Shown in pieces: positions 1-7,861 of a DNA stretch of 53,644 bases (position 1 is the first letter of the stretch; every line of letters begins with the position of its first letter). A model generated the notes under the pieces. It ran no database searches. It saw only the letters and a program-made list of their open reading frames with translations, and was not told the DNA's origin. Location: positions 1 to 53,644 of the forward strand of contig CANGDZ010000016.1 of assembly GCA_947452785.1 (NCBI GenBank), given 5' to 3'. The translations under genes were made by a program, and so were the position numbers. This DNA is from Comamonadaceae bacterium (GTDB lineage: Bacteria > Pseudomonadota > Gammaproteobacteria > Burkholderiales > Burkholderiaceae_C).

Positions 1-297
<297 letters not shown>

Positions 298-397
298 TCA
301 GGCAAGGCGCACGGAGCACAGTCACCGCAACGACCTCGGGGGTCGTGAGGATGGCGAGCACCGCGCAACGCCGCATGGCAATCGCGCCGTAGCTTGT

Positions 398-685
398 TTA
401 TTCGACTACGGCGAAGAGGTCTTCTTCTTTCATGACGAGCAACTCGTCGCCATCGACCTTGACGGTCTGGCCGCTGTACTTGCCGAACAACACGCGGTCG
501 CCGACTTTGACAGTCAGGGCTTTCAGATCGCCTTTGTCATTGGTCTTGCCTGGGCCGACGGCCAAGACTTCGCCTTGGTCTGGTTTTTCAGCGGCTGAAT
601 CAGGAATCACGATGCCCGAAGCAGTTTTGGTTTCGCTTTCGACACGTTTGACGATCACGCGATCGCCCAAAGGACGCAGTTTCAT
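398..685 (-). CDS. groES: Co-chaperonin GroES
   Basis: This is the 10 kDa heptameric lid of the GroEL chamber, 95 residues, the normal family length. The protein starts [16 protein letters not shown], contains the mobile-loop region [18 protein letters not shown] and ends in the LFAVVE type tail. A longer reading frame would add eight residues upstream, but the ATG at 683-685 is preceded by AAGGAGA at ideal spacing, so I use that start. It is the first gene of the groES-groEL operon, with a promoter and a perfect CIRCE element about 100 bases upstream, predicting heat-shock induction through HrcA. Confidence 0.98.
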   Translation of the reverse strand: MKLRPLGDRVIVKRVESETKTASGIVIPDSAAEKPDQGEVLAVGPGKTNDKGDLKALTVKVGDRVLFGKYSGQTVKVDGDELLVMKEEDLFAVVE

Positions 686-730
686 GGAATCTCCTTGAAT
701 ATGAAACAAAGGTTAAAAAGCAAGGCGCAG

Positions 731-746
731 ACTTGAAAATTCAAGT
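731..746. repeat. Dyad in the groES leader
   Basis: ACTTGAA and TTCAAGT face each other across two bases. The dyad lies between the CIRCE element and the groES ribosome binding site, inside the expected 5' untranslated region. It could form a small RNA hairpin or be a second protein site; no function is known to me. Confidence 0.45.
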
Positions 747-780
747 GAACGCAAATTTTGCAACGTGGCGACAGGGCTTG

Positions 781-807
781 TTAGCACTCTCTACCTACGA
801 GTGCTAA
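781..807 (-). promoter_or_regulatory. CIRCE operator (HrcA binding site)
   Basis: TTAGCACTC (781-789), nine bases, then GAGTGCTAA (799-807): an exact match to the CIRCE consensus inverted repeat. CIRCE is bound by the repressor HrcA, which itself needs GroEL for activity, giving feedback control of chaperonin level. It overlaps the end of the -10 hexamer and the expected transcription start of groES. Confidence 0.96.
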
Positions 808-834
808 TGATAAGGGCATTTGCCCGGGTTTCAA
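807..834 (-). promoter_or_regulatory. Probable sigma70 promoter of groES-groEL
   Basis: Read on the minus strand: -35 TTGAAA (829-834), a 16-base spacer, and -10 TATCAT (807-812), running directly into CIRCE. A vegetative promoter blocked by HrcA fits this arrangement. I do not see a better sigma32-type match nearby, but did not score one. Confidence 0.7.
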
Positions 835-941
835 GTGCTGGGGTGCAATTTGCCATTTGAAATGCCTGACGGCCTAGGGGAAAGTCCGCAACACGCGAAA
901 GTCAAATGGACTACAAAATAATCCATTCCAACGGAGTCGCC

Positions 942-1745
942 ATGATCACTGCTTTGTCCCCCGCCGAAATCGCCCATTACCAGCAGCAGGGCTACGTTAT
1001 TCCGGCTTATCAACTGGAGCCGCAAGTCTTGTCCAGGACCCAAGAGGCGCTGGATAACTTGATCCGCAACAACCCCGGCGTACGCCCCGAAAAACTTGTC
1101 AGCGCGCACATTGAGGGGCCCAACAAAGAGGGGGTGATCGGCAGCCGCGCCTTTTTGGACTTAGCTATGCACAAGCCCATCGTGGATTTGGTCGAGCAAG
1201 TAATTGGCCCCGACATTGTGCTGTGGGGTTGCCATGTGTTTTGCAAGCCTGCGCAGGAGGGTTTTGAAACCCCGTGGCACCAGGACGGGCATTATTGGCC
1301 GATCCGGCCCTTGGCCACCTGCACCGTGTGGGTGGCGCTGGAACCCAGCACCCGCGAGAACGGTTGTTTGCGGGTGATCCCAGGCTCGCAAGCAGGCCAG
1401 CATTTACACCCGCATCTGCACGAAGACCGCACGGATTTGACGCTGAACCAGCGCATGGCCGAGGGCGCTTTTGATGAGGCCGATGCGGCGGATCTGGAGT
1501 TGCAGCCGGGTCAGATGTCGATGCACGATGTGTACATGATTCACGGCGCCAAGGCCAACACCTCGGGGCAGCGGCGCACTGGCGTGGCACTGCGCTATAT
1601 GCCGGCCAGTTCGGTGTTTGATCGCAATTTGAAACCCATGGACGGTCAGACCGGTGTGCCGGTGAGCTTTGCCACCAGGCCCCTGTGGTTGCTGCGAGGA
1701 CGTGACGTGTCAGGGCTCAACGATTTCAAGACCGGCCACGCCTGA
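942..1745 (+). CDS. Phytanoyl-CoA dioxygenase (PhyH) family protein
   Basis: A 267-residue non-haem Fe(II)/2-oxoglutarate-dependent dioxygenase of the PhyH family. The iron ligands are visible as H113-x-D115 (in PWHQDGHYW) and the distal H201 (in MIHGAKAN). R211/R212 after it would bind the 2-oxoglutarate carboxylate. Members hydroxylate small organic acids, amino acid derivatives or CoA esters; the substrate here cannot be told. The frame is open 12 codons further upstream, but the ATG at 942 has a GGAG ribosome site and begins MITALSPAEI, typical of the family. It stands alone, 83 bases before a Bug receptor gene in the same direction, and may be co-transcribed with it. Confidence 0.88.
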   Translation: MITALSPAEIAHYQQQGYVIPAYQLEPQVLSRTQEALDNLIRNNPGVRPEKLVSAHIEGPNKEGVIGSRAFLDLAMHKPIVDLVEQVIGPDIVLWGCHVFCKPAQEGFETPWHQDGHYWPIRPLATCTVWVALEPSTRENGCLRVIPGSQAGQHLHPHLHEDRTDLTLNQRMAEGAFDEADAADLELQPGQMSMHDVYMIHGAKANTSGQRRTGVALRYMPASSVFDRNLKPMDGQTGVPVSFATRPLWLLRGRDVSGLNDFKTGHA

Positions 1746-1828
1746 GGCCGCACACCAAGGGATTACCTGAACTGGACAGGGCTTGGGGGGCCGCCCACAA
1801 TGAACTTCTCATTCACAGAGGAGTTTTC

Positions 1829-2821
1829 ATGTCGATTTCGCGTCGTGATGTATTGCAAATGGCCGGTGTCACCGGGTTATTGAGCGCCGTGGGCCAACAG
1901 GCCTGGGCGCAAGCCCAATTGGAAAGTTTGAAAATCATCACCGGGTTTCCACCCGGCGGTACATCAGACGCCATCTGCCGTCGCGTCTCTGAAAAAATTG
2001 CACCCTCGGGTTACACCAAAGCGGCTTTTGTCGAAAACAAAACCGGCGCAGGCGGCCAGATTGCGGTGCAGTTTGTGCGCAATGCCCCGGCCGATGGCGC
2101 CACGGTGCTGCAAACGCCCATGTCCATGTTGGGCATTTACCCACATATTTACAAAAAACTGCCTTACGACCCGGTGGCCGATTTGGCCCCGGTGAGCTTG
2201 GGTTGCGTTTTTGACTTTGGCTTTGCAGTGGGTCCCATGGTCCCCGCCACGGTGAAGAACATCCCCGACTTTTTGGCTTGGTGCAAAGCCAACCCCATGC
2301 TGGCCAACTTTGGCTCACCGGCTGCGGGTTCAACCCCGCATTTCATTGGGACTTTGCTTGGTAATTACGCCAATGTGGATCTCAAGCATGTGGCTTTCAG
2401 GGGCACGCAACCGGCCATTTTGGACATGATCGGCGGCCAGATTGCGGCGGTGTCTGGCCCGATTGGTGAGTTCACCCAGCATGTGGCCGCAGGCAAGTGC
2501 CGCTTGTTGGCGGCCTCGGGCGCCAAGCGCAGCCAGTTTGCCCCGAACACGCCCACTCTGGTCGAGCAGGGTCTGAAGGGCTTTGTGTATGACGAGTGGT
2601 TTGGTTTTTATGTGCCGGCCAAAACGCCGGCGGACGTGATCACGCGCTTGAACGCCGCCATGCGCGTGGCCTTGGCTGCGCCTGAAACCGTCAATGGTCT
2701 GGCCATGATGGGCTTGGTGGCGCAGTCGTCCACACCGGCCGAATTGGCGGCGCGACTCAAGTCGGACACCGAACTGTGGGGCCCTCTGGTCAAGACCATT
2801 GGATTCTCGGCGGATGCCTGA
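1829..2821 (+). CDS. Bug/TctC-family substrate-binding protein, Tat signal
   Basis: A 330-residue periplasmic binding protein of the tripartite tricarboxylate transporter receptor (Bug) family. It opens with SRRDVLQMAGVTG, a twin-arginine signal, and cleavage is likely after QAWAQA. The mature part has the family pattern ITGFPPGGTSDAICR and ENKTGAGGQIAVQ. Bug proteins bind carboxylates or other small organic solutes. No tctA/tctB membrane genes are in the window, so it is an orphan receptor, as is usual in Burkholderiales. The AGAGG Shine-Dalgarno supports the ATG at 1829. The next gene, the iron-sulfur subunit of a molybdenum hydroxylase, begins on the very next base, suggesting a shared substrate or pathway. 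Confidence 0.93.
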   Translation: MSISRRDVLQMAGVTGLLSAVGQQAWAQAQLESLKIITGFPPGGTSDAICRRVSEKIAPSGYTKAAFVENKTGAGGQIAVQFVRNAPADGATVLQTPMSMLGIYPHIYKKLPYDPVADLAPVSLGCVFDFGFAVGPMVPATVKNIPDFLAWCKANPMLANFGSPAAGSTPHFIGTLLGNYANVDLKHVAFRGTQPAILDMIGGQIAAVSGPIGEFTQHVAAGKCRLLAASGAKRSQFAPNTPTLVEQGLKGFVYDEWFGFYVPAKTPADVITRLNAAMRVALAAPETVNGLAMMGLVAQSSTPAELAARLKSDTELWGPLVKTIGFSADA

Positions 2822-3358
2822 GTGACGGCGCTGACGCGTTTCACGCTCAACGGCCAAACCCAAGCAGTGAGCGCGCAGGGCATCCAGGGGCAGGCGATGC
2901 TGCTGGATGTGCTGCGCAACCACCTGGGTTTGCGTGCCACCCGGCAGGGCTGCGGCCAGGAGCAGTGCGGCGCCTGCCATGTGCTGGTCGATGGCCGCTC
3001 GGTTCCCTCTTGCACCTTGCCGCTGTGGTCGGTGGAGGGCCGCAAGGTCACGACCTTGGAAGGGGCCACCAAAATTCAAGGGCAAGGCTCAGCCGAGGCC
3101 GCGGTGCTGCATACCTTGCAAACCGCTTTTGCGGCTGAGCAGGCGGCGCAATGCGGCTTTTGCACCAGCGGCATGCTGATCGGTGCGGCGGCTTTGATTT
3201 TGCAAAACCCGCAGCCCACCGATGCACAGGTGCGCACCGCCTTGGACCGGCATTTGTGCCGCTGCGGCGCGCACAACCGCATTGTGCGGGCGGTGCATCG
3301 GGCGGCCGCGGCTTGGACTATGTCGATAAATGCGCCAAGTCAGGTGCCAAATGACTGA
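2822..3358 (+). CDS. [2Fe-2S] subunit of a molybdenum hydroxylase (IorA/xanthine dehydrogenase small-subunit type)
   Basis: A 178-residue electron-transfer subunit with two [2Fe-2S] clusters. The plant-ferredoxin-like domain carries C44, C49, C52 and C64. The C-terminal helical domain carries the CGFC (C111, C114) and CRC (C146, C148) ligands. It shuttles electrons from the molybdenum subunit encoded next. The start is a GTG directly abutting the stop codon of the Bug gene (TGA-GTG), which implies translational coupling. It resembles subunit A of isoquinoline 1-oxidoreductase and aldehyde dehydrogenases; the oxidised substrate (N-heterocycle or aldehyde) cannot be assigned from sequence. Confidence 0.9.
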   Translation: MTALTRFTLNGQTQAVSAQGIQGQAMLLDVLRNHLGLRATRQGCGQEQCGACHVLVDGRSVPSCTLPLWSVEGRKVTTLEGATKIQGQGSAEAAVLHTLQTAFAAEQAAQCGFCTSGMLIGAAALILQNPQPTDAQVRTALDRHLCRCGAHNRIVRAVHRAAAAWTMSINAPSQVPND

Positions 3359-5459
3359 AAGCACAGATTCTTTGGGCACGCCGCAGACGCCTTGCCCCGC
3401 CAGCCTCAAAAACCATCCTCGCTTGTCATCGTGGCTGCGCTTCACCGCCGATGGCCGCGTGGGCGTGTTTACCGGCAAGGTGGAGCTGGGGCAGGGCATC
3501 TTGCATGCCTTGCAGTCGATCGCAGCACAAGCGCTCGTGCTGGATGCGCAGCACATAGACCTGCTGCCCACCAGCACCGCGCAAAGCCCGGACGAAGGCA
3601 TGACCTCTGGCAGTTTGTCGGTGCAAGACTCGGGCACCGCCATTCGCCACGCCTGCACGCTGGCCCGCGCTTTACTGCTGCATACGGGTGCGGCGTCTTA
3701 CGCCGACTTACCAGGCTTGATCGACATGGACCAACCGGTCGATTGGACTTTGCCCGGCACGTCGTTGAACATAGCGCAGGACGCGGGGCGCGAAGATTTG
3801 CGCCGGATCATTCACGGCCATGCCGACTTCATTCACGATCTGCAACCCGAAGGCTTGCTGCACGGGCGCATGCTTCGACCGCGCAAGCTGCGTGCGCAGT
3901 TGGATGAAGCGGTGTGGGCGCAAGTGGCCGTGCAGTTTGCCTCGCGCCAAGTGGGGCCGGGCGCCGCTTGGCCCGCTGCGCTGCAACTGGTGCGCGACGG
4001 GCAATTGGTTGGTGTGATCGCACCGAGCGAAGCCTGGGCAGAAACGGCCGCTCAGGTCTTGCACCGCGATCTGAAGTGGCAGGCCCAGCCCCATGGCCTG
4101 AGCCTTATGGACAGCGAGGGCGCATGGGAAAAACAGACCGCAGAAACCCAGGTGTTTCACGAAAGCGGTGCGGCCGGTGAACCGGGCGCCGGCGACCCAC
4201 AGTTCAGCGCCGACTACTTTCGCCCCTACCTGCATCACGCCTCGATGGGGCCGAGCTGCGCCTTGGCGCATTGGACGCCAGAGGGTTTAAAGGTCTGGAG
4301 CCATAGCCAAGGCGTGTTTGCTTTGCGGCGTGATTTGGCGCTCGCTCTGGGCTTGCCATCCGAACAGGTGGAAGTCACCCATGTGCGCGGCGCTGGCTGC
4401 TACGGCCACAACGGCGCCGATGACGTGGCGTTTGATGCCGCTTGGCTGGCGCGGCACTGCCCAGGCCGGCCCCTGCGCATGCTGTGGAGCCGCGCCGATG
4501 AAATGGTGTGGTCACCACTGTCGCCGGCCATGCGCATGCGTGTCTCGGCAAAGCTCAATACCAATCATGAATTCACCGATTGGCAGCATGAGGTCTGGAG
4601 CCAAGGTCACAGCTCCCGGCCGGGTCGCGCCGCCACACCCGCGTTGTTGGGCAGTTGGCAGACCGCCCAGCCATTTCCAGCACTGGAGCCGATCAACGTG
4701 GCAGCTGCGGCGGGCGCCGGTGCCGAGCGCAATGCGATCCCGCCTTATCGCTGCGCGCATGTGAAAGTGGTGGCGCACCGATTGCTGGGCGTGCCGCTGC
4801 GCAGCTCGGCCATGCGGGCTTTAGGCGCGCATGGCAATGTGTTTGCCGCCGAAAGCTTTATTGACGAAATTGCCCATGCGCGCGGTCTGGACCCGCTGGC
4901 TTTTCGCTTGGGGCTTCTCGACGATCCGCGCGCGCAAGCCGTGCTGCGCGTGTTGGCTGAAAGAGTCCATTGGTCAGCGCGCCGTGCCGAACTGCTCACC
5001 CAAGAGGGCTGGGGCCTGGGCTTGGCGTTTGCCCGCTACAAAAGCAAAGGCGCGTATTGCGCAGTGGCCGCCGAAGTGGAGGTGACGGACGAAGTGCATG
5101 TGCGCCGCCTGACGGTGGTCGCCGACATTGGCCAGGTGGTGCACGCCGATGGCGCCGTGTCGCAACTGGAAGGCGGTGCTATTCAGTCCACCAGTTGGGC
5201 TTTGAAAGAAGCGGTGCGCTTTGATGCCGAAAAAATCTTGACGCAGGACTGGGAGGCTTACCCCATCTTACGTTTCAGCGAAGTGCCCGCGGTGGACGTG
5301 CACCTGATGCCCGGCGGTGAGAACCCCAGTTTGGGGGCGGGTGAGGCCACCCAAGGCCCAACCACGGCGGCCATTGCCAACGCCGTGTTTCATGCCTTGG
5401 GCGTCAGGGTGCGCGAGTTGCCGTTGACCGCTGAAGCCATTCAGCGGGCCATGGGTTGA
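3351..5459 (+). CDS. Molybdopterin-binding subunit of a molybdenum hydroxylase (IorB type)
   Basis: The 702-residue large subunit of the xanthine dehydrogenase/aldehyde oxidase family, in the two-subunit form (no FAD subunit nearby). Visible family signatures are GKVELGQGILHAL near the N-terminus, MRALGAHGNVFAAESFIDEIA in the cofactor domain, and the C-terminal GAGEATQGPTTAAIANA that should contain the catalytic glutamate. The ATG at 3351 overlaps the end of the iron-sulfur gene by 8 bases. An upstream in-frame ATG at 3330 lacks a ribosome site. The protein is somewhat short for IorB: the region after residue 110 jumps quickly to SYADLPGLIDMDQ, as if about 30 residues of an accessory segment were absent. 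No cofactor-insertion (XdhC-like) gene is adjacent. Confidence 0.87.
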   Translation: MTESTDSLGTPQTPCPASLKNHPRLSSWLRFTADGRVGVFTGKVELGQGILHALQSIAAQALVLDAQHIDLLPTSTAQSPDEGMTSGSLSVQDSGTAIRHACTLARALLLHTGAASYADLPGLIDMDQPVDWTLPGTSLNIAQDAGREDLRRIIHGHADFIHDLQPEGLLHGRMLRPRKLRAQLDEAVWAQVAVQFASRQVGPGAAWPAALQLVRDGQLVGVIAPSEAWAETAAQVLHRDLKWQAQPHGLSLMDSEGAWEKQTAETQVFHESGAAGEPGAGDPQFSADYFRPYLHHASMGPSCALAHWTPEGLKVWSHSQGVFALRRDLALALGLPSEQVEVTHVRGAGCYGHNGADDVAFDAAWLARHCPGRPLRMLWSRADEMVWSPLSPAMRMRVSAKLNTNHEFTDWQHEVWSQGHSSRPGRAATPALLGSWQTAQPFPALEPINVAAAAGAGAERNAIPPYRCAHVKVVAHRLLGVPLRSSAMRALGAHGNVFAAESFIDEIAHARGLDPLAFRLGLLDDPRAQAVLRVLAERVHWSARRAELLTQEGWGLGLAFARYKSKGAYCAVAAEVEVTDEVHVRRLTVVADIGQVVHADGAVSQLEGGAIQSTSWALKEAVRFDAEKILTQDWEAYPILRFSEVPAVDVHLMPGGENPSLGAGEATQGPTTAAIANAVFHALGVRVRELPLTAEAIQRAMG

Positions 5460-5471
5460 TGCAATCAAAAA

Positions 5472-5512
5472 ATGCTTGCATTCGCAAGGCTGCTTGCTGT
5501 AATTGCAAGCAT
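5472..5512. promoter_or_regulatory. Inverted-repeat operator candidate upstream of hicA
   Basis: ATGCTTGCA (5472-5480) and TGCAAGCAT (5504-5512) form a perfect 9-base inverted repeat. A further direct copy of TGCTTGC (5491-5497) pairs with GCAAGCA (5505-5511) across seven bases. Three half-sites thus crowd the hicA start, the last overlapping its ATG. HicB antitoxins are DNA-binding autoregulators, so this is the natural operator candidate; binding itself is inferred. Confidence 0.55.
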
Positions 5513-5765
5513 GAACGGCAAGCACACCAAGACATTGAGGTCGGTATTTGCGAAGCCAATTGAAGACAACATCAAGTTTTCGGACATTGAGGCCTTGGTG
5601 GTCGGCTTGGGCGGCGAAGTGCGCGAAGGCGACGGATCGCGGGTGGCCTTATTGCTGAACGGCGGCGTCAAGCATGCCCACCGGCCGGATCCTGGCAAAG
5701 AGGCCAAGCGCTATCAGGTCAAGGAAATCAAGGAATGGCTAATGGCCGTAGGAGTCACGGTATGA
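5511..5765 (+). CDS. hicA: HicA-family mRNA interferase toxin
   Basis: An 84-residue toxin of the type II HicAB system. HicA proteins have a double-stranded-RNA-binding fold and cleave mRNA without needing ribosomes. Seen here: FAKPIEDNIKFSDIEALV, the GSR turn at residues 42-44, the catalytic histidine candidate H57 in AHRPDPGKEA, and the ending KEIKEWLMAVGV. An ATG 39 bases upstream keeps the frame open, but 5511 matches the family N-terminus. No clear Shine-Dalgarno is present. The stop overlaps the hicB start in ATGA, so the pair is translationally coupled, toxin first. The partner antitoxin frame is broken, so the toxin may be inactive, weakly expressed or held by another antitoxin. Confidence 0.82.
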   Translation: MNGKHTKTLRSVFAKPIEDNIKFSDIEALVVGLGGEVREGDGSRVALLLNGGVKHAHRPDPGKEAKRYQVKEIKEWLMAVGVTV

Positions 5766-6104
5766 GCAGCATTAATTACCAAGGTTATACCGCCCGAATT
5801 GAGTTCTCTGAGGAGAGATGGCGTTTTCTGGGGCAAGGTGCTGGGTTTGCCGAGCAGTACCAGTATCACTTTTGAAGGCAAAACGGTGGCACAGTTGACG
5901 CAAGATTTCCACCGCGCCATTGATTTTTATAGGGATGACTGTGCGAAGACAGGCAAGCCGCCGATCAAACCTGCCAGCGGCAAATTGATGCTGCGGGTTG
6001 CGCCCGAAGTGCACAGTGCCGCCTTGATCGCCGCGCAGGCCAGCGGAGTGAGCCTGAATCAGTGGGCTGCAGGGGTGTTACAGGCGGCAGCGCATATTGG
6101 GTGA
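5762..6104 (+). pseudogene. hicB: HicB-family antitoxin with a +1 frameshift
   Basis: The first frame from ATG 5762 reads MSSINYQGYTARIEFSEE and then stops making HicB sense (RWRF..., stop at 5873-5875). Skipping one base at 5816 restores DGVFWGKVLGLPSSTSITF, through HRAIDFYRDDC, PPIKPASGKLMLRV, to the ribbon-helix-helix-like tail SLNQWAAGVLQAAA, ending at 6104. Joined, the two pieces give a normal HicB of about 114 residues. The extra base sits in a short GA repeat (gaggagaga), a plausible slippage site. A TTG at 5799 could start the second frame alone and give a shortened protein that keeps the DNA-binding tail. Alternatives are a sequencing error or true inactivation. Confidence 0.82.
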
Positions 6105-6152
6105 GGCCTGAGCGGGGGGGGCGCACCGGCCCGTCATCTTGGCGGGGAAACT

Positions 6153-6857
6153 CTAAGCCTCAGGCAAAAAACCACCTTGCTGGCGCAGACCGGCATGCGC
6201 AGGGCTGACCAACTGTTCAATGAATTGAGCTGCCGCTTGCGGGTGCGTACTGGCGGTGCACACGGCAGCAGTGTAGACCGTGGCCAGCTCAAACACTGAG
6301 GGTAGATCGGCCACCAGATCGATGCCGTCGGTGATCAAAATTTCGGTCACTTGGGTGCAGCCGATCACCTGCGGGTCGTCGCACTCGGCCATGGCTTTCA
6401 TGGCGGTGGCGCCGTTGGGGAAGGGCCGCAGGCGCTCGGCCACTTCGGTGGCGATGCCCAGTTCGTTCAGCACCTTCATAAAGTGAATGCCGGCCGTGGC
6501 CAGTTGCGGGTCCGGAAAGTAAATGCCAGTGGCCTTGCGCAGCGCTTGGCGCAAGCGCTCTGCCGTGTCGACCTCGGGCCAAGGCGTGCCGGCTTTGACG
6601 GCGATGCCGGTTTTCACAATGCCCAGTTTTCGGTCCGAGCTCGCCATCACTTGGCCGGACTGCACCAAGCCGTCGATCAAGGCTTGGGTCAAGATCAACA
6701 CGTCGCAGGCTGCGCCCTCCAGCAGGCGTTGCTTCATGGCACCGACGGCGCCAAAGGTGGCGTCCAGTTTCAGGCTGCTGTTCGCTTCGAAAGAGGCTTG
6801 CAGTTGACGCACCAGGCCTTGGGCCGCGCCGCCGCTGAGTAAATGCAAAGAGGTCAT
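6153..6857 (-). CDS. ModA-like substrate-binding-domain protein without signal peptide
   Basis: A 234-residue type 2 periplasmic-binding-fold protein related to molybdate-binding ModA. It starts MTSLHLLSGGAAQGLV and contains FGAVGAMKQRLLEGAACDVLIL, YFPDPQLATAGIHF and CTQVTEILITDGI, matching the strand-helix pattern of the family. Unlike true ModA it has no N-terminal export signal from the chosen ATG (6855-6857). Thirteen codons upstream also stay open but are not signal-like. It begins five bases after the stop of the Bug gene on the same strand, so the two are probably co-expressed. The ligand is unknown; homologues annotated as molybdate binders are often found beside Bug genes. It may act in the cytosol. 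Confidence 0.75.
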   Translation of the reverse strand: MTSLHLLSGGAAQGLVRQLQASFEANSSLKLDATFGAVGAMKQRLLEGAACDVLILTQALIDGLVQSGQVMASSDRKLGIVKTGIAVKAGTPWPEVDTAERLRQALRKATGIYFPDPQLATAGIHFMKVLNELGIATEVAERLRPFPNGATAMKAMAECDDPQVIGCTQVTEILITDGIDLVADLPSVFELATVYTAAVCTASTHPQAAAQFIEQLVSPAHAGLRQQGGFLPEA

Positions 6858-6861
6858 GGGT

Positions 6862-7845
6862 TCAGTCGAGTTTGATGCCGGCCGTCTTGATGACATGTGT
6901 CCATTTGGCGATGTCGTCGTTCAGGTATTTTTCAAATTGCGGCGGGGTCATCACCAAGGGCACTGCGCCTTGCTTGCTCCAGGTTTGCTTCACCTCGGCT
7001 TGGCTGGAAATTTTGGAAATCGTCTCGTTGAGTTTGTCCACAATGGCTTTAGGCGTGCCTTTGGGTGCCATCACACCGAGCCAGATGGTGGCTTCATAAC
7101 CGGGTACACCCGCTTCGCTCACGGTGGGCACATCGGGCAGAACGTCCGAGCGTTGTTTGCCGGTGGTGGCGATCGCTTTGACCTTGCCCGCTTTGACTTG
7201 CTCGGTCATGGTTGTGACGGCATCAAACATCATGTCGACCTGTCCGCCAATCACGTCGGTGCGAGCGCCCGAGCTGCCTTTGTAAGGGATGTGCACCATC
7301 GAGATCTTGCCCATGCTTTTGAACAATTCGCCAGCCATGTGGTAGGGCGTTCCGGGGCCTGAAGAGGCGTAATTGAGCTTGCCCGGCTCGGACTTGGCGC
7401 GCTTGAGCACATCGGCCAAGGTGTTCAGACCTGCGCCGGGGTTGGCCACCAAAACCAGGTCGGAGTAGTTGATAGGCGCAACACCGACAAAGTCACGCAT
7501 CAAAGCGTAGGGCTTGTTGGGGATCAGCGACTCGTTCACCGTTTGGGTGTTCGACATCAAGAGCAGGGTATAGCCGTCGGGCGTGGCTTTGGCCGCCAGG
7601 TCGGTGCCAATCACCGAGCCTGCGCCGGGTTTGTTGTCCACTACAAACGACTGGCCCAAGCTGTCTTGCAAGCGCTGCGCAATGAAGCGTGCATAGTTAT
7701 CGGCAGGACCGCCAGTGGCAAACGGCACGATGATTTTGACCGGGTGGTTGGGGTAGCCCGAACTTTGCGCCTGGGCTTGCCCAGATGCACCCAACACAGC
7801 GGCCAGCAGGGCCCCAGTGAGTGAGACGATGAAACGGCTTGGCAT
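6862..7845 (-). CDS. Bug/TctC-family substrate-binding protein
   Basis: A 327-residue periplasmic receptor of the Bug family. The signal peptide spans about residues 1-26 (SLTGALLAAVLGASGQAQA). The mature protein has the diagnostic VPFATGGPADNYARFIAQRL and VVDNKPGAGSVIGTDLAAK, the loops that hold the ligand carboxylate. The ATG at 7843-7845 has AGGAGA seven bases upstream, which rules out a 16-codon extension. It follows another Bug gene by 16 bases and precedes the ModA-like gene, making a three-gene minus-strand unit. No membrane transporter subunits are linked, so it depends on TctAB encoded elsewhere or serves as a sensor. Confidence 0.94.
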   Translation of the reverse strand: MPSRFIVSLTGALLAAVLGASGQAQAQSSGYPNHPVKIIVPFATGGPADNYARFIAQRLQDSLGQSFVVDNKPGAGSVIGTDLAAKATPDGYTLLLMSNTQTVNESLIPNKPYALMRDFVGVAPINYSDLVLVANPGAGLNTLADVLKRAKSEPGKLNYASSGPGTPYHMAGELFKSMGKISMVHIPYKGSSGARTDVIGGQVDMMFDAVTTMTEQVKAGKVKAIATTGKQRSDVLPDVPTVSEAGVPGYEATIWLGVMAPKGTPKAIVDKLNETISKISSQAEVKQTWSKQGAVPLVMTPPQFEKYLNDDIAKWTHVIKTAGIKLD

Positions 7846-7861
7846 TCGATGTTCTCCTGGT

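Noticed and set aside
6113..6122. Run of eight G after the hicB relic
   Set aside because: A homopolymer in a short intergenic gap with no promoter or frame consequence visible; too little to claim phase variation.
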